Positions 47,801-55,569 of a DNA stretch of 64,000 nt are shown piece after piece. The translations under genes and the position numbers were made by a program. The notes beneath the pieces are model-generated. The model had not been told where the DNA came from and searched no databases. It was given only the letters and a program-made list of their open reading frames with translations. Location of the stretch: positions 372,001-436,000 of the forward strand of contig CAWJNZ010000007.1 of assembly GCA_963844405.1 (NCBI GenBank). Direction: 5' to 3'. Source of the stretch: DASSUW01 sp963844405 (GTDB lineage Bacteria; Actinomycetota; Thermoleophilia; Solirubrobacterales; Solirubrobacteraceae). The first letter of the stretch is position 1. Each line of letters begins with the position of its first letter.

Positions 47801-48772
47801 CTACGAGCCCTTCTTCGCCTTCACGGCCTCGGTCAGCTTGGGCACGATCTTGTTGAGGTCGCCGACGATGCCGAGGTCGGAGAACTCGAAGATCGGGGCG
47901 TTCGAGTCCTTGTTGATCGCCACGATGTTCTCGGAGCTCTGCATGCCGACCTTGTGCTGGATCGCGCCGGAGATCCCGGCGGCCAGGTAGAGCTTCGGCG
48001 CCACCGTCTTGCCGGTCTGGCCGATCTGGGCGGCGTACGGGTACCAGCCGGCGTCGACCACCGCGCGGGTGGCGGCGACGGCGCCGCCGAGCGCGCCGGC
48101 CAGCTCCTCGAGCGCCTCGAAGCCCTCCTTCTTGCCGAGGCCGCGGCCGCCGGCGACGAGGATGTCGGCGTCCTCGATGTTGACGTCGGCGCCGCGCTGC
48201 TCGCCGCGCTGGACCATCGTGGCCTTGAGGCTGTGCGGCGCGAACTCGACGGTGACGTCCTCGACCGTGGCGGTGCCGCCGGTCTCGCGGACCTCGAACG
48301 CGTTGAGGCGGCCGATGATCACGCCGACGTCCGAGCGGTAGTGGACGTCGGAGACCTGCGAGTCCTTGAGGATCGGGCGCTTGGCGATGAGCTTGCCGTC
48401 GCGCGCCTCGACGTCGGTGACCTCCATGACCACGCCGGCGTCGAGCCGGGCGGCGAGGCCGGCGCCGATCTCGAAGCCGAGCAGGCCGCCGCCGAACAGC
48501 AGGTACCGGTGACCGTTGTCGCTCGCGACCTTGGCCATCGCGTCGACGACCGGCTGGGCGAGGCCCTCGGGGCCCTCGACGCGGAAGACCTTTGCGGCGC
48601 CGTAGTTGCCGAGCTGGGCCGCGAGGTCGTCGGCGACGCCCTCGCCGACGACGATCGCGTGGCACTCGGTCCCGAGCTCGCCGGCCAGGCGGGCACCCTC
48701 GGAGACGGCGCCGAGCGAGTTCTTGTTGAAGGCGCCCTCGTAGTGCAGGGCGTAGACCAGGATCCCGCTCAT
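47801..48772 (-). CDS. etfA: electron transfer flavoprotein alpha subunit
   Basis: The 323-residue product has the N-terminal domain with DADILVAGGRGLGKKEGFE and the C-terminal FAD-binding domain with TGKTVAPKLYLAAGISGAIQH and MQSSENIVAINKDSNAPIF. EtfAB accepts electrons from acyl-CoA dehydrogenases, two of which are in this window. ATG at 48772 overlaps the etfB stop as ATGA (48769-48772). Confidence 0.96.
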   Translation of the reverse strand: MSGILVYALHYEGAFNKNSLGAVSEGARLAGELGTECHAIVVGEGVADDLAAQLGNYGAAKVFRVEGPEGLAQPVVDAMAKVASDNGHRYLLFGGGLLGFEIGAGLAARLDAGVVMEVTDVEARDGKLIAKRPILKDSQVSDVHYRSDVGVIIGRLNAFEVRETGGTATVEDVTVEFAPHSLKATMVQRGEQRGADVNIEDADILVAGGRGLGKKEGFEALEELAGALGGAVAATRAVVDAGWYPYAAQIGQTGKTVAPKLYLAAGISGAIQHKVGMQSSENIVAINKDSNAPIFEFSDLGIVGDLNKIVPKLTEAVKAKKGS

Positions 48773-49563
48773 GCCAGGAGCTTCCTCTCGTCGAGCCAGG
48801 CGACGATCTGCTCGACCGTCTCGGCGGTGTCCTCGTCCTCGATGATGCGGCCGGCCTCCTTGGCGGGGGGCGCCGCGAAGTCGGAGCAGTGGGCGCGGGC
48901 TCCTTCGTAGCCGACGCGGTCGGCCTCGATGCCGGCGTCGGCGATCGACTTGCTGTCGAGCGGCTTCTTCTTGGCGCCCATGATCGCCTTGAGGCTCGGA
49001 TAGCGCGGCTCGTTGATGGCGTCGCCGACGCTGATGACGGCGGGCAGCTCGACGAGGACGGTGTCGTAGCCGTACTCGGCCTGGCGCTCGCAGCGCAGCT
49101 TGCCGTCCTCGACGTCGATCTTGATGACCTGGGTGAGCGAGGGCATCTGGAGGTGGTCGGCCACGACGGCGCCGATCGTGTAGCACTCGCCGTCGTCCGA
49201 CTGCTGGCCGAGCAGGACGAGGTCCGGCTGCTCGGCCGCGAGCGCCTTGGCGAGCGCGTAGCCGGTGCCGTTGACGTCCGAGCCGGCGAGCGCGTCGTCG
49301 GTCAGCTGGACGGCGCGGTCGGAACCGAGCGAGATCGCCTTGCGCAACGCGCGCTCGGACGACTGCGGGCCCATGGTCACGGCGACGACCTCGTCGACCT
49401 CGATCCCCCCGCCCTCCTTGAGCTGCAGCGCCGCCTCGATGGCGTGCGTGTCGAACGGGTTGAGGTTCTTCTCCCCGCTCCGGTCCAGCCGCCCCGTCGA
49501 CGGGTTGATCCGCTTCTCGACGGCGGCGTCCGGCACCTCTTTGACCAGGACGCAAATCTTCAC
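48769..49563 (-). CDS. etfB: electron transfer flavoprotein beta subunit
   Basis: The 264-residue product has NPFDTHAIEAALQLKEGG, VTMGPQSSERALRKAISLGSD, LLGQQSDDGECYTIGAVVADHL and the AMP-binding region, as in EtfB. GTG at 49563 is preferred because GAGG lies 7-8 bases upstream; a TTG at 49566 is also possible. Its 5' region has a 27-bp direct repeat and, further upstream, a TetR-type operator. First gene of the etfB-etfA-ETF-QO operon. Confidence 0.95.
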   Translation of the reverse strand: MKICVLVKEVPDAAVEKRINPSTGRLDRSGEKNLNPFDTHAIEAALQLKEGGGIEVDEVVAVTMGPQSSERALRKAISLGSDRAVQLTDDALAGSDVNGTGYALAKALAAEQPDLVLLGQQSDDGECYTIGAVVADHLQMPSLTQVIKIDVEDGKLRCERQAEYGYDTVLVELPAVISVGDAINEPRYPSLKAIMGAKKKPLDSKSIADAGIEADRVGYEGARAHCSDFAAPPAKEAGRIIEDEDTAETVEQIVAWLDERKLLA

Positions 49564-49605
49564 CAAGTCACCTCGTTCTCAGAACCGACTTCATCACCCG
49601 CGCGA

Positions 49606-49672
49606 GATCCCGTGCGGTGCACCCCGCGACGAGGATCCGCGCGACGATCCCGTGCGGTGCACCCCGCGACGA
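49606..49672. repeat. 27-bp tandem-like direct repeat in the etfB leader
   Basis: Identical 27-base copies at 49606-49632 and 49646-49672 (period 40). Each has the palindrome GGTGCACC at its centre (49616-49623 and 49656-49663). They lie between the presumed etfB promoter and its start, so they may be protein-binding sites or a leader duplication. Confidence 0.75.
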
Positions 49673-49693
49673 TCGTGCGGGGATCCTACCGCG

Positions 49694-49709
49694 TTGACTG
49701 ACCAGTCAA
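49694..49709. promoter_or_regulatory. TetR-type operator and etfB promoter candidate
   Basis: Perfect palindrome TTGACTG-AC-CAGTCAA. On the minus strand it starts with TTGACT, a good -35, and TAGGAT follows at 15 bases, so it would overlap the etfB promoter. It also contains the TGA stop (49706-49708) of the upstream TetR gene. Dyads of this type are typical for TetR repressors. Confidence 0.55.
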
Positions 49710-50158
49710 TCGCAGAGTTCGAGCAGCCGCGCCAGTACGCGCTCGCGCAATTCGCCCTCGGGCGGCGCCATCCCCAGCAGGTCCGCGAGCCAGAGCCCGT
49801 CGGCGGCCAGCCGGGCGACCGTCGCCTCCACGGGGTCGCCGCCCTCCGTGGCGACGCGATCCTGCCACGTCGCGTAGCGCTCGCGCACCACGGCCAGCAC
49901 CTGGGGGTCGGCGACCAGCGCCGCGAGGAGGCCGGACTCCTCGGCCTTGGCGCCGTCGGAGGCCTTGACGTAGCCGGCGACGAACCCGGGGCCGGAGGCG
50001 TCGATGTCCTCCTGGAACTCGTCGAGCCAGCGGATGACCAGCCCGTCGAGCAGCTCGCGCTTGGAGCCGAAGTGGTACAGCAGCCCGCCCTTGGAGACGC
50101 CGGCCTCGGCCGCCACGGCGTCGAGCGTCAGCGCCTGAGCGCCGTCGCGCCGGATCAC
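49706..50158 (-). CDS. TetR-family transcriptional regulator
   Basis: The product shows the TetR helix-turn-helix, LTLDAVAAEAGVSKGGLLYHFGSKRELLDG, and a ligand domain of about 110 residues. With the GTG at 50158 it is 150 residues and lacks most of helix 1. The frame is open further, and ISRRGDTRAKLLEAAGAVIRR would be a normal N terminus starting from a non-standard ATT at 50209, 167 residues; the true start may be there. It is probably co-transcribed with the SMR gene upstream, so it likely represses that pump through the palindrome at 50539-50554. Confidence 0.85.
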   Translation of the reverse strand: MIRRDGAQALTLDAVAAEAGVSKGGLLYHFGSKRELLDGLVIRWLDEFQEDIDASGPGFVAGYVKASDGAKAEESGLLAALVADPQVLAVVRERYATWQDRVATEGGDPVEATVARLAADGLWLADLLGMAPPEGELRERVLARLLELCD

Positions 50159-50204
50159 GGCGCCGGCCGCCTCGAGCAGCTTCGCGCGGGTGTCGCCGCG
50201 GCGG

Positions 50205-50528
50205 CTAATGGGCTCCGCCGAGGTTGAGGCCGATCACGCCGACGATGATGAGCCCGAGGCTGGCCAGCTTCAACGCCGTCGCCGGCTCGCCGAGCGCGAA
50301 GATGCCGAAGGCGGCGATCAGCGCGGTGCCGGCGGCGGACCAGACGGCATAGGTCGTGCCGATCGAGAGCTGCTTCAGGACCAGGGCGAGCAGCCAGAAC
50401 GACGCGCCATAGCCGAGGACCACGACCACGCCCGGGGCGAGCTTGGTGAAGCCGTCGGAGTAGCGCAGCGCGACGGTGCCGACGACTTCGGTGACGATGG
50501 CGAGCGTGAGGAGGGCCGCGACGGGCAT
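50205..50528 (-). CDS. small multidrug resistance (SMR/EmrE-type) protein
   Basis: The 107-residue product has four helices, the essential Glu14 in LAIVTEVVGTVAL and the YAVWSAAGTALIA loop, as in EmrE/SugE-type proton-coupled exporters of cationic compounds. A gene for a second SMR partner is not seen, so it may work as a homodimer. Its stop overlaps the extended TetR reading frame. Confidence 0.92.
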   Translation of the reverse strand: MPVAALLTLAIVTEVVGTVALRYSDGFTKLAPGVVVVLGYGASFWLLALVLKQLSIGTTYAVWSAAGTALIAAFGIFALGEPATALKLASLGLIIVGVIGLNLGGAH

Positions 50529-50536
50529 GTGTTCAC

Positions 50537-50556
50537 TATACCGTCTGGACGGTACA
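50537..50556. promoter_or_regulatory. operator and promoter of the SMR-TetR operon
   Basis: Perfect 7-2-7 palindrome TACCGTC-TG-GACGGTA (50539-50554). On the minus strand TATAGT overlaps its end, leaving about six bases to the SMR ATG, so the mRNA would have almost no leader. A TetR dimer bound here would block the promoter: a plausible autoregulated efflux operon. Confidence 0.6.
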
Positions 50557-50567
50557 GTTGCACGGGT

Positions 50568-50713
50568 CGAACTTCAACTGCGGCATTGAGGGAGGCGGGT
50601 CGAATGCACCGGTTTCACGTGTGGCGCCTAATGGTCGTATAGCGACCCTTTCGCACCACACCGCATTGCAGAGCGGCCGATCCCGCTCCCCTCAATGCCG
50701 CAGTTGACGTTCG
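50568..50713. repeat. 146-bp intergenic inverted repeat element, copy B
   Basis: Ends pair over 25 bases with one mismatch (50568-50592 with 50689-50713), and the centre forms GGTCG-TATAG-CGACC (50633-50647), with further imperfect pairing between. Blocks 50571-50596 and 50619-50647 recur in copy A at 25.1 kb. It fills the gap between the SMR promoter and the mutase small-subunit gene and holds no open frame. It resembles a MITE; no target duplication was recognised. Confidence 0.75.
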
Positions 50714-50728
50714 CCGGCGCGATGGGCG

Positions 50729-51127
50729 CTACGGCGTGACGGCGCCACGAATGAAGTCGATGATCGCCTGCGTCGGCGCGCCCGGCGTGAACACCTCGGC
50801 GACGCCGAGCTCCTTGAGCTCCGGGATGTCCTGCGACGGGATCGTGCCCCCGACCGTGACCACCACGTCGCCGGCCTCCTGCTCGCGCAGGAGCTCGACC
50901 ACCCGCGGGACCAACGTCATGTGCGCGCCGGACAGGATCGAGAGCCCGACGGCGTCGGCGTCCTCCTGCAGCACGGTCTCGACGATCTGCTCGGGCGTCT
51001 GGTGGAGGCCGGTGTAGATGACCTCCATGCCCGCGTCGCGCAGCGCGCGGGCGATGATCTTCGCCCCGCGGTCATGCCCGTCGAGCCCGGGCTTCGCGAC
51101 CACCACCCGGATCTTTCGCTCGGCCAT
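50729..51127 (-). CDS. cobalamin-binding small subunit of acyl-CoA mutase
   Basis: The 132-residue product is a B12-binding domain: the base-off motif Asp16-x-His18-x-x-Gly21 (GLDGHDRG), where His18 replaces the dimethylbenzimidazole ligand, then SILSGAHMTL and GGTIPSQDIPEL. It would pair with the catalytic subunit at 51474-53129. The two are separated by a cupredoxin gene, an unusual arrangement. Confidence 0.92.
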   Translation of the reverse strand: MAERKIRVVVAKPGLDGHDRGAKIIARALRDAGMEVIYTGLHQTPEQIVETVLQEDADAVGLSILSGAHMTLVPRVVELLREQEAGDVVVTVGGTIPSQDIPELKELGVAEVFTPGAPTQAIIDFIRGAVTP

Positions 51128-51138
51128 GGCGGCCGATT

Positions 51139-51474
51139 CTACGGCCGCCGCACCTTCAGCGTCATCGCCATGTCCGGCGCGTGGATCGAGCAGATGATCC
51201 GGTAGGTGCCGGCGCGCCTCATCGTCCGCGAGTAGCTGCCGGAGCGCTTGAGCGCCGACTGGAAGTGCACCGGCCCAAGCTGGACGACGACGTTGTGCTG
51301 CCGCCGGCCGCGCCAGTTCCACTTGACCGTCGTGCCCTTCGTGACGGTGACGGTGGGCGGGCTGCCCGCGCGGACGTAGTAGTCGTCGCCGATCTTGACG
51401 TTCTTCGTCGCGGCCGCGGCGGGCGCCGCGAGGACGACGGCGAGGACGAGGGCTAGCGGCAGTGGTCGCGTCAT
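51139..51474 (-). CDS. secreted cupredoxin (plastocyanin/amicyanin-like)
   Basis: The 111-residue product has a signal peptide (1-22, ending AAAA) and a single cupredoxin domain with a full type I copper set: His60 (RRQHNVVV), Cys95 and His98 (IICSIHAPDMAM), and Met102 or Met104. It is thus a small periplasmic electron carrier. The ATG overlaps the mutase stop by one base (TGATG), so it is translated from the same mRNA although it works outside the cell. Confidence 0.88.
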   Translation of the reverse strand: MTRPLPLALVLAVVLAAPAAAATKNVKIGDDYYVRAGSPPTVTVTKGTTVKWNWRGRRQHNVVVQLGPVHFQSALKRSGSYSRTMRRAGTYRIICSIHAPDMAMTLKVRRP

Positions 51475-53129
51475 CAGAAAACCGGCGTCTCCGTGTACGT
51501 GCCGAAGACCTCCTGGAGGGCTTCGACGATCTCACCTTCGCTCGCATGTACGCGAGCGCAGGCCAAGAGGTTCGGCATCAGGTTGCGGTCCTCGTCCGCG
51601 GCGGCCGCCTTCAGCTCAACCAGCGTGCGCTCGACCGGCTCGCTCTCGCGGCGTGCGCGCACGGCCTGCACGCGGTCGATCTGCTTGCGCTCCAGAGCGG
51701 GGTCGATGCGCAGGAGCTCGAGCTCGCCGTCGTCGCCCTCGGTGTACTCGTTGACGCCGACCATGATCCGCTCGCCGCGGTCGATCTCGCGCTGGAGCTC
51801 GTAGGCCGCGTCGGCGATCTCGCGCTGCGGGAACCCGCGCTTGACCGCCTCGACCATGCCGCCCAGCTCGTCGATGCGGCGGAAGTAGTCGTAGGCGAGC
51901 TCCTCCAGGCGGTCGGTCAGCGCCTCGACGAAGTACGAGCCGCCGAGCGGGTCGACCGTGTTGGCCACGCCGGTCTCGTGGGCGATCACCTGCTGGGTGC
52001 GCAGCGCGATGCGCACGGCCTCCTCGCTCGGCAGCGCGAGCGCCTCGTCGTAGGAGTTCGTATGCAGCGACTGCGTGCCGCCGAGCACGCCGGCCAGCGC
52101 CTCGATCGCCGTGCGGACGATGTTGTTGAGCGGCTGCTGCGCCGTCAGCGACACCCCCGCGGTCTGGGTGTGGAAGCGCATCAGCCACGACCGCGCCTTG
52201 CGCGCGCCGAACCTCTCGCGCAGCTCGCGCGCCCAGATCCGGCGCGCCGCGCGGTACTTGGCGATCTCCTCAAAAAAGTCGATGTGCGCGTTAAAGAAGA
52301 AGCTCAGCCGCGGCGCGAAGTCGTCGACGTCGAGCCCGCGAGCCACGAGCTGCTCGACGTAGGTGAGCCCGTCCTTGAGCGTGAAGGCGAGCTCCTGGGC
52401 GGCGGTCGACCCGGCCTCGCGGATGTGGTAGCCGGAGATCGAGACCGGGTGCCAGCGCGGCATCTCGCGCGCGCACCACTCCATCATGTCGCCCAGCAGG
52501 CGCATCGCCGGGTCGACCGGAAAGCACCACTCCTTCTGGGCGATGTACTCCTTGAGGATGTCGGCCTGGATCGTGCCGCCCAGCCGGTCGCGCGGGACGC
52601 CGGCCTCCTCGGCCGCCACCACGTAGAAGGCCATCATGATCGCGGCCGGGGCGTTGATGGTCATCGACACCGTGACCTCGCCGAGGTCGATGCCGCCGAA
52701 CAGCGTCTGCATGTCATCGAGCGTGTCGATCGCCACGCCCTCGCGGCCGACCTCGCCCAGCGAGCGCGGATGATCGGAGTCATGACCCATCAGCGACGGC
52801 ATGTCAAAGGCGGTCGAGAGACCCGTCTGCCCGTGGTCGAGCAGATAGCGGAAGCGCTCGTTGGTCTCCTCGGCTGTCCCGAACCCCGCGAACTGGCGCA
52901 TCGTCCACAACCGACCGCGATACATGCTCGCGTAGACGCCGCGCGTGAACGGATACTCGCCCGGGAAGCCGACCCGCTCCTCGAACGCCCCGACGTCCTC
53001 CGGCGTGTACAGCGGCCGGATCGGCTCACCGGAGAGCGTCGTGAACGAATCACCGCGCTCGGGGGTCGTGGAGTAGCGCTCGCGGTACCAGCGCTCGGCG
53101 TCCGTCCGCTGTCGCTCCTCCGTGGCCAT
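51474..53129 (-). CDS. isobutyryl-CoA-mutase-type large subunit (MCM family)
   Basis: The 551-residue TIM-barrel protein belongs to the methylmalonyl-CoA mutase large-subunit family without a fused B12 domain. The residue pair that sets the substrate is Phe80 (TMRQFAGFG) and Gln198 (KEYIAQKEW). Methylmalonyl-CoA mutases have Tyr and Arg there; isobutyryl-CoA mutase has Phe and Gln. So conversion of isobutyryl-CoA to butyryl-CoA is more likely than succinyl-CoA formation. The B12 subunit is 347 bases downstream. The ATG is only 14 bases from the divergent ABC exporter start. Confidence 0.88.
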   Translation of the reverse strand: MATEERQRTDAERWYRERYSTTPERGDSFTTLSGEPIRPLYTPEDVGAFEERVGFPGEYPFTRGVYASMYRGRLWTMRQFAGFGTAEETNERFRYLLDHGQTGLSTAFDMPSLMGHDSDHPRSLGEVGREGVAIDTLDDMQTLFGGIDLGEVTVSMTINAPAAIMMAFYVVAAEEAGVPRDRLGGTIQADILKEYIAQKEWCFPVDPAMRLLGDMMEWCAREMPRWHPVSISGYHIREAGSTAAQELAFTLKDGLTYVEQLVARGLDVDDFAPRLSFFFNAHIDFFEEIAKYRAARRIWARELRERFGARKARSWLMRFHTQTAGVSLTAQQPLNNIVRTAIEALAGVLGGTQSLHTNSYDEALALPSEEAVRIALRTQQVIAHETGVANTVDPLGGSYFVEALTDRLEELAYDYFRRIDELGGMVEAVKRGFPQREIADAAYELQREIDRGERIMVGVNEYTEGDDGELELLRIDPALERKQIDRVQAVRARRESEPVERTLVELKAAAADEDRNLMPNLLACARVHASEGEIVEALQEVFGTYTETPVF

Positions 53130-53143
53130 TAGCTTGAGTCTAG
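53130..53143. promoter_or_regulatory. 14-bp bidirectional promoter candidate
   Basis: The whole gap between two divergent ATGs. On the plus strand TAGCTT (53130-53135) ends 8 bases before the ATG; on the minus strand TAGACT (53142-53137) ends 7 bases before the other ATG. Both fit TANNNT -10 boxes placed for leaderless mRNAs. Any -35 would be inside the opposite gene. Confidence 0.45.
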
Positions 53144-54847
53144 ATGCGCGCCCTGCTGCAGCACGTCCGACCGCACCGTCGCACGCTGGTGCTGGCGGCG
53201 CTGCTGGGGCTGCTGGGGGCGGCGGCGGGGCTCGCGCAGCCGCTCGCCGCCCGCGAGGTGATCGAGGCGCTCGCCGCCGACGACTCGCTGACGAAGCCGC
53301 TGGTCATCCTCAGCGTGCTGGTGGCGGCGGCCGCGCTGGTCACCGCCGTGCACTACTGGCTGCTGGAGCGGACCGCGCAGCGGATCGTGCTGCGCGCGCG
53401 GCGCGTGCTGACCGGGCGCGTGCTGCGGCTGCGGATGGGCGAGCTCGACCGGCTCAAGCCGGGCGACCTCGTCGCGCGCGCCACGTCGGACACGACGCTG
53501 CTCGGCGAGGTCTCCTCGACCGGCCTCGTGCAGCTCTTCAACGGCGGCATCTCGCTGATCGCGGCGATCGTCCTGATGGCGGTGATCGACGTCCCGCTGC
53601 TGCTGGTGACGCTGGTCGTGCTCGTCGTGATCGCCGCGGCGGTCGGCGTCGTGCTGCCGCGGATCATGCGGGCGACCGAGCGCGCCCAGGCGGCGGTCGG
53701 CGACATGGGCTCGGTGATGGAGCGCGTGCTCGGGGCGATCCGGACGGTCAAGGCGAGCGGTGCCGAGGCGCGCGAGACCGCCGCGCTCGACGCCGCCGCG
53801 GGCCGCGCCTACGACGCGGGCATGCGCAACGCGCGCTACCAGGCGCTGGTCGGCACCTCGACCGGCCTCGCCGTGCAGGTCGCCTTCCTGGCCGTGCTGG
53901 GCGTCGGCGGCGCGCGGGTGGCCGAGGGCTCGCTGGCCGTCGGCGATCTGATCGCCTTCCTGCTCTACCTCTTCTACGTCTCCGAGCCGATCTCCGGCAT
54001 CGCTTCGGGCGCCGTCCAGCTCCAGGCGGGGATCGCCGCCGTGCGGCGGCTGCAGGAGGTCGAGCGGCTGGCGATCGAGCAGGACGACGGGGTGACCGCG
54101 GCGGCCGCCGATGAGGGCCTGCTGGTGCGCTTCGAGGAGGTCGGCTTCCGCTACCGCGACGACGCACCGATGGTGCTCGAGGGCGTGAGCCTCGAGATCC
54201 CGGCGCGCGGGCTGTTCGCGCTGGTCGGGCCGTCGGGGGCCGGCAAGACGACGCTGTTCGCGCTGCTCGAGCGCTTCTACGACCCGGTCGAGGGCGCGAT
54301 CGCCTTCGCCGGGCGCGACCTGCGCGCGTGGCCCCGGGACGAGCTGCGCGGCGCGATCGCCTACGTCGAGCAGGAGGCGCCGGTGCTGGCCGGCACGCTG
54401 CGCGACAACCTGCTCTACGCCGCGCCGGACGCCGGCGAGGACGAGCTGCGGCGAGTGATCGCGACCACGCGCCTGGAGGGCTTCCTCGCGGCCCTGCCCG
54501 ACGGGCTCGGCACCGAGGTCGGCTCGCGCGGGACGACGCTCTCGGGCGGCGAGCGCCAGCGCGTGGCGATCGCCCGCGCCCTGCTGCGCGCCCCGCGGCT
54601 GCTCCTGCTCGACGAGGCGTCCTCGCAGCTCGACGCGGTCAACGAGGCGGCGCTCCGCGAGGCGGTGGCCGGCGCCGCCGCCGAGCGCGCGGTGGTGGCG
54701 ATCGCCCACCGGCTCTCGACCGTCGTCGCCGCCGACAGCATCATCGTGGTCGAGGGCGGCCGCGTGCGCGCCCAGGGCACGCACGCCGAGCTGGTGGAAG
54801 AGGACGACCTCTACCGCGAGCTCGCCGCCACCCAGCTCACGGCCTGA
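53144..54847 (+). CDS. ABC exporter half-transporter (type IV)
   Basis: The 567-residue product fuses a six-helix exporter domain (about 1-310) with an ATPase: Walker A GPSGAGKTT, signature TLSGGERQRVAIARAL, Walker B LLLLDEASSQLD and the switch His in AIAHRLST. It would work as a homodimer exporting lipids, drugs or peptides (MsbA/BmrA-like); no partner half-transporter is nearby. It diverges from the mutase gene and overlaps the convergent sensor-like gene by 11 bases. Confidence 0.93.
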   Translation: MRALLQHVRPHRRTLVLAALLGLLGAAAGLAQPLAAREVIEALAADDSLTKPLVILSVLVAAAALVTAVHYWLLERTAQRIVLRARRVLTGRVLRLRMGELDRLKPGDLVARATSDTTLLGEVSSTGLVQLFNGGISLIAAIVLMAVIDVPLLLVTLVVLVVIAAAVGVVLPRIMRATERAQAAVGDMGSVMERVLGAIRTVKASGAEARETAALDAAAGRAYDAGMRNARYQALVGTSTGLAVQVAFLAVLGVGGARVAEGSLAVGDLIAFLLYLFYVSEPISGIASGAVQLQAGIAAVRRLQEVERLAIEQDDGVTAAAADEGLLVRFEEVGFRYRDDAPMVLEGVSLEIPARGLFALVGPSGAGKTTLFALLERFYDPVEGAIAFAGRDLRAWPRDELRGAIAYVEQEAPVLAGTLRDNLLYAAPDAGEDELRRVIATTRLEGFLAALPDGLGTEVGSRGTTLSGGERQRVAIARALLRAPRLLLLDEASSQLDAVNEAALREAVAGAAAERAVVAIAHRLSTVVAADSIIVVEGGRVRAQGTHAELVEEDDLYRELAATQLTA

Positions 54848-55457
54848 CCGTCGCCTTGATCAGCGCCCGCGACATCGCGGCCATGCCCTCGGAGATCCAG
54901 CCGGCCGCGAACAGCGCCACCACGCCGAAGGGCACGAGGGCGAGTCCGTCGAGCACGCTGTCGGGCTCCCAGAAGCCGAAGTCCACCGCGTCGAGCGGAG
55001 CGAGGAGCGGCGCGGCGAGCAGCCACAGCGCGACGCTGAAGGTGGTGACGGCGACGACGAACGTCGCGAGGCCGACCGGGAAGCGCGCGAACAGGTAGCC
55101 GACGCCGCGCCACGTCGTGCCGTCGGTCCAGTACGCCTTCAGACGGCCGAACCACCCGTCCCCGCGGGGAGCGACGGCGACCGGCGGCAGGTGCGTGCCG
55201 AGCAGCGCGTCGGCCAGCCCGCGCTCGAACATGAGCAGAGGACGGGTGGCGGCGAGCACGAGGGTGAGGAGCGGGAGGCCGACGATCGTGATGGCCAGCC
55301 CGAGGCCGGTGGCGAAGCCGGTGACGAGCCAGATGAAGTAGGCGGCCCCGAGCGGCAGGCCGAGCAGGTGATGGGTGAGCTGGGTCCAGCCCCGGGGGGT
55401 GATCAGCGGCCGCAGCGCGACGCGCCAGGCCGGCTCGGGAGTCAGGGTCGTGTCCAT
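54837..55457 (-). CDS. putative sensor-domain membrane protein (PF13796-like)
   Basis: The 206-residue product has about four membrane helices (LLGLPLGAAYFIWLVTGFATGLG, ITIVGLPLLTLVLAATRPLLMFERGLAD, and two later ones) with the ER-x-x-ADALLGTHLP region, like the sensor domain that precedes actinobacterial histidine kinases. Here it stands alone without a kinase. The ATG at 55457 starts just before the domain. Function unknown. Confidence 0.7.
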   Translation of the reverse strand: MDTTLTPEPAWRVALRPLITPRGWTQLTHHLLGLPLGAAYFIWLVTGFATGLGLAITIVGLPLLTLVLAATRPLLMFERGLADALLGTHLPPVAVAPRGDGWFGRLKAYWTDGTTWRGVGYLFARFPVGLATFVVAVTTFSVALWLLAAPLLAPLDAVDFGFWEPDSVLDGLALVPFGVVALFAAGWISEGMAAMSRALIKATVRP

Positions 55458-55569
55458 GCCATCAGGATCGCCCGACGGCCGCCCGACCTCGCCCCAGCCA
55501 GCCTGCATCTTGCGACGGTGGCTGGCCTCGGCTTCGACGGAGGCTGGCCTCAGCCGCCCGGTGCGGCGG

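Noticed and set aside
55500..55569. GGCTGGCCTC repeated at about 23-base spacing, and a CCGCC/GGCGG stem before the dehydrogenase stop
   Set aside because: Short, low-complexity GC words of a kind seen often in this DNA; possibly a terminator, but not strong enough to list.
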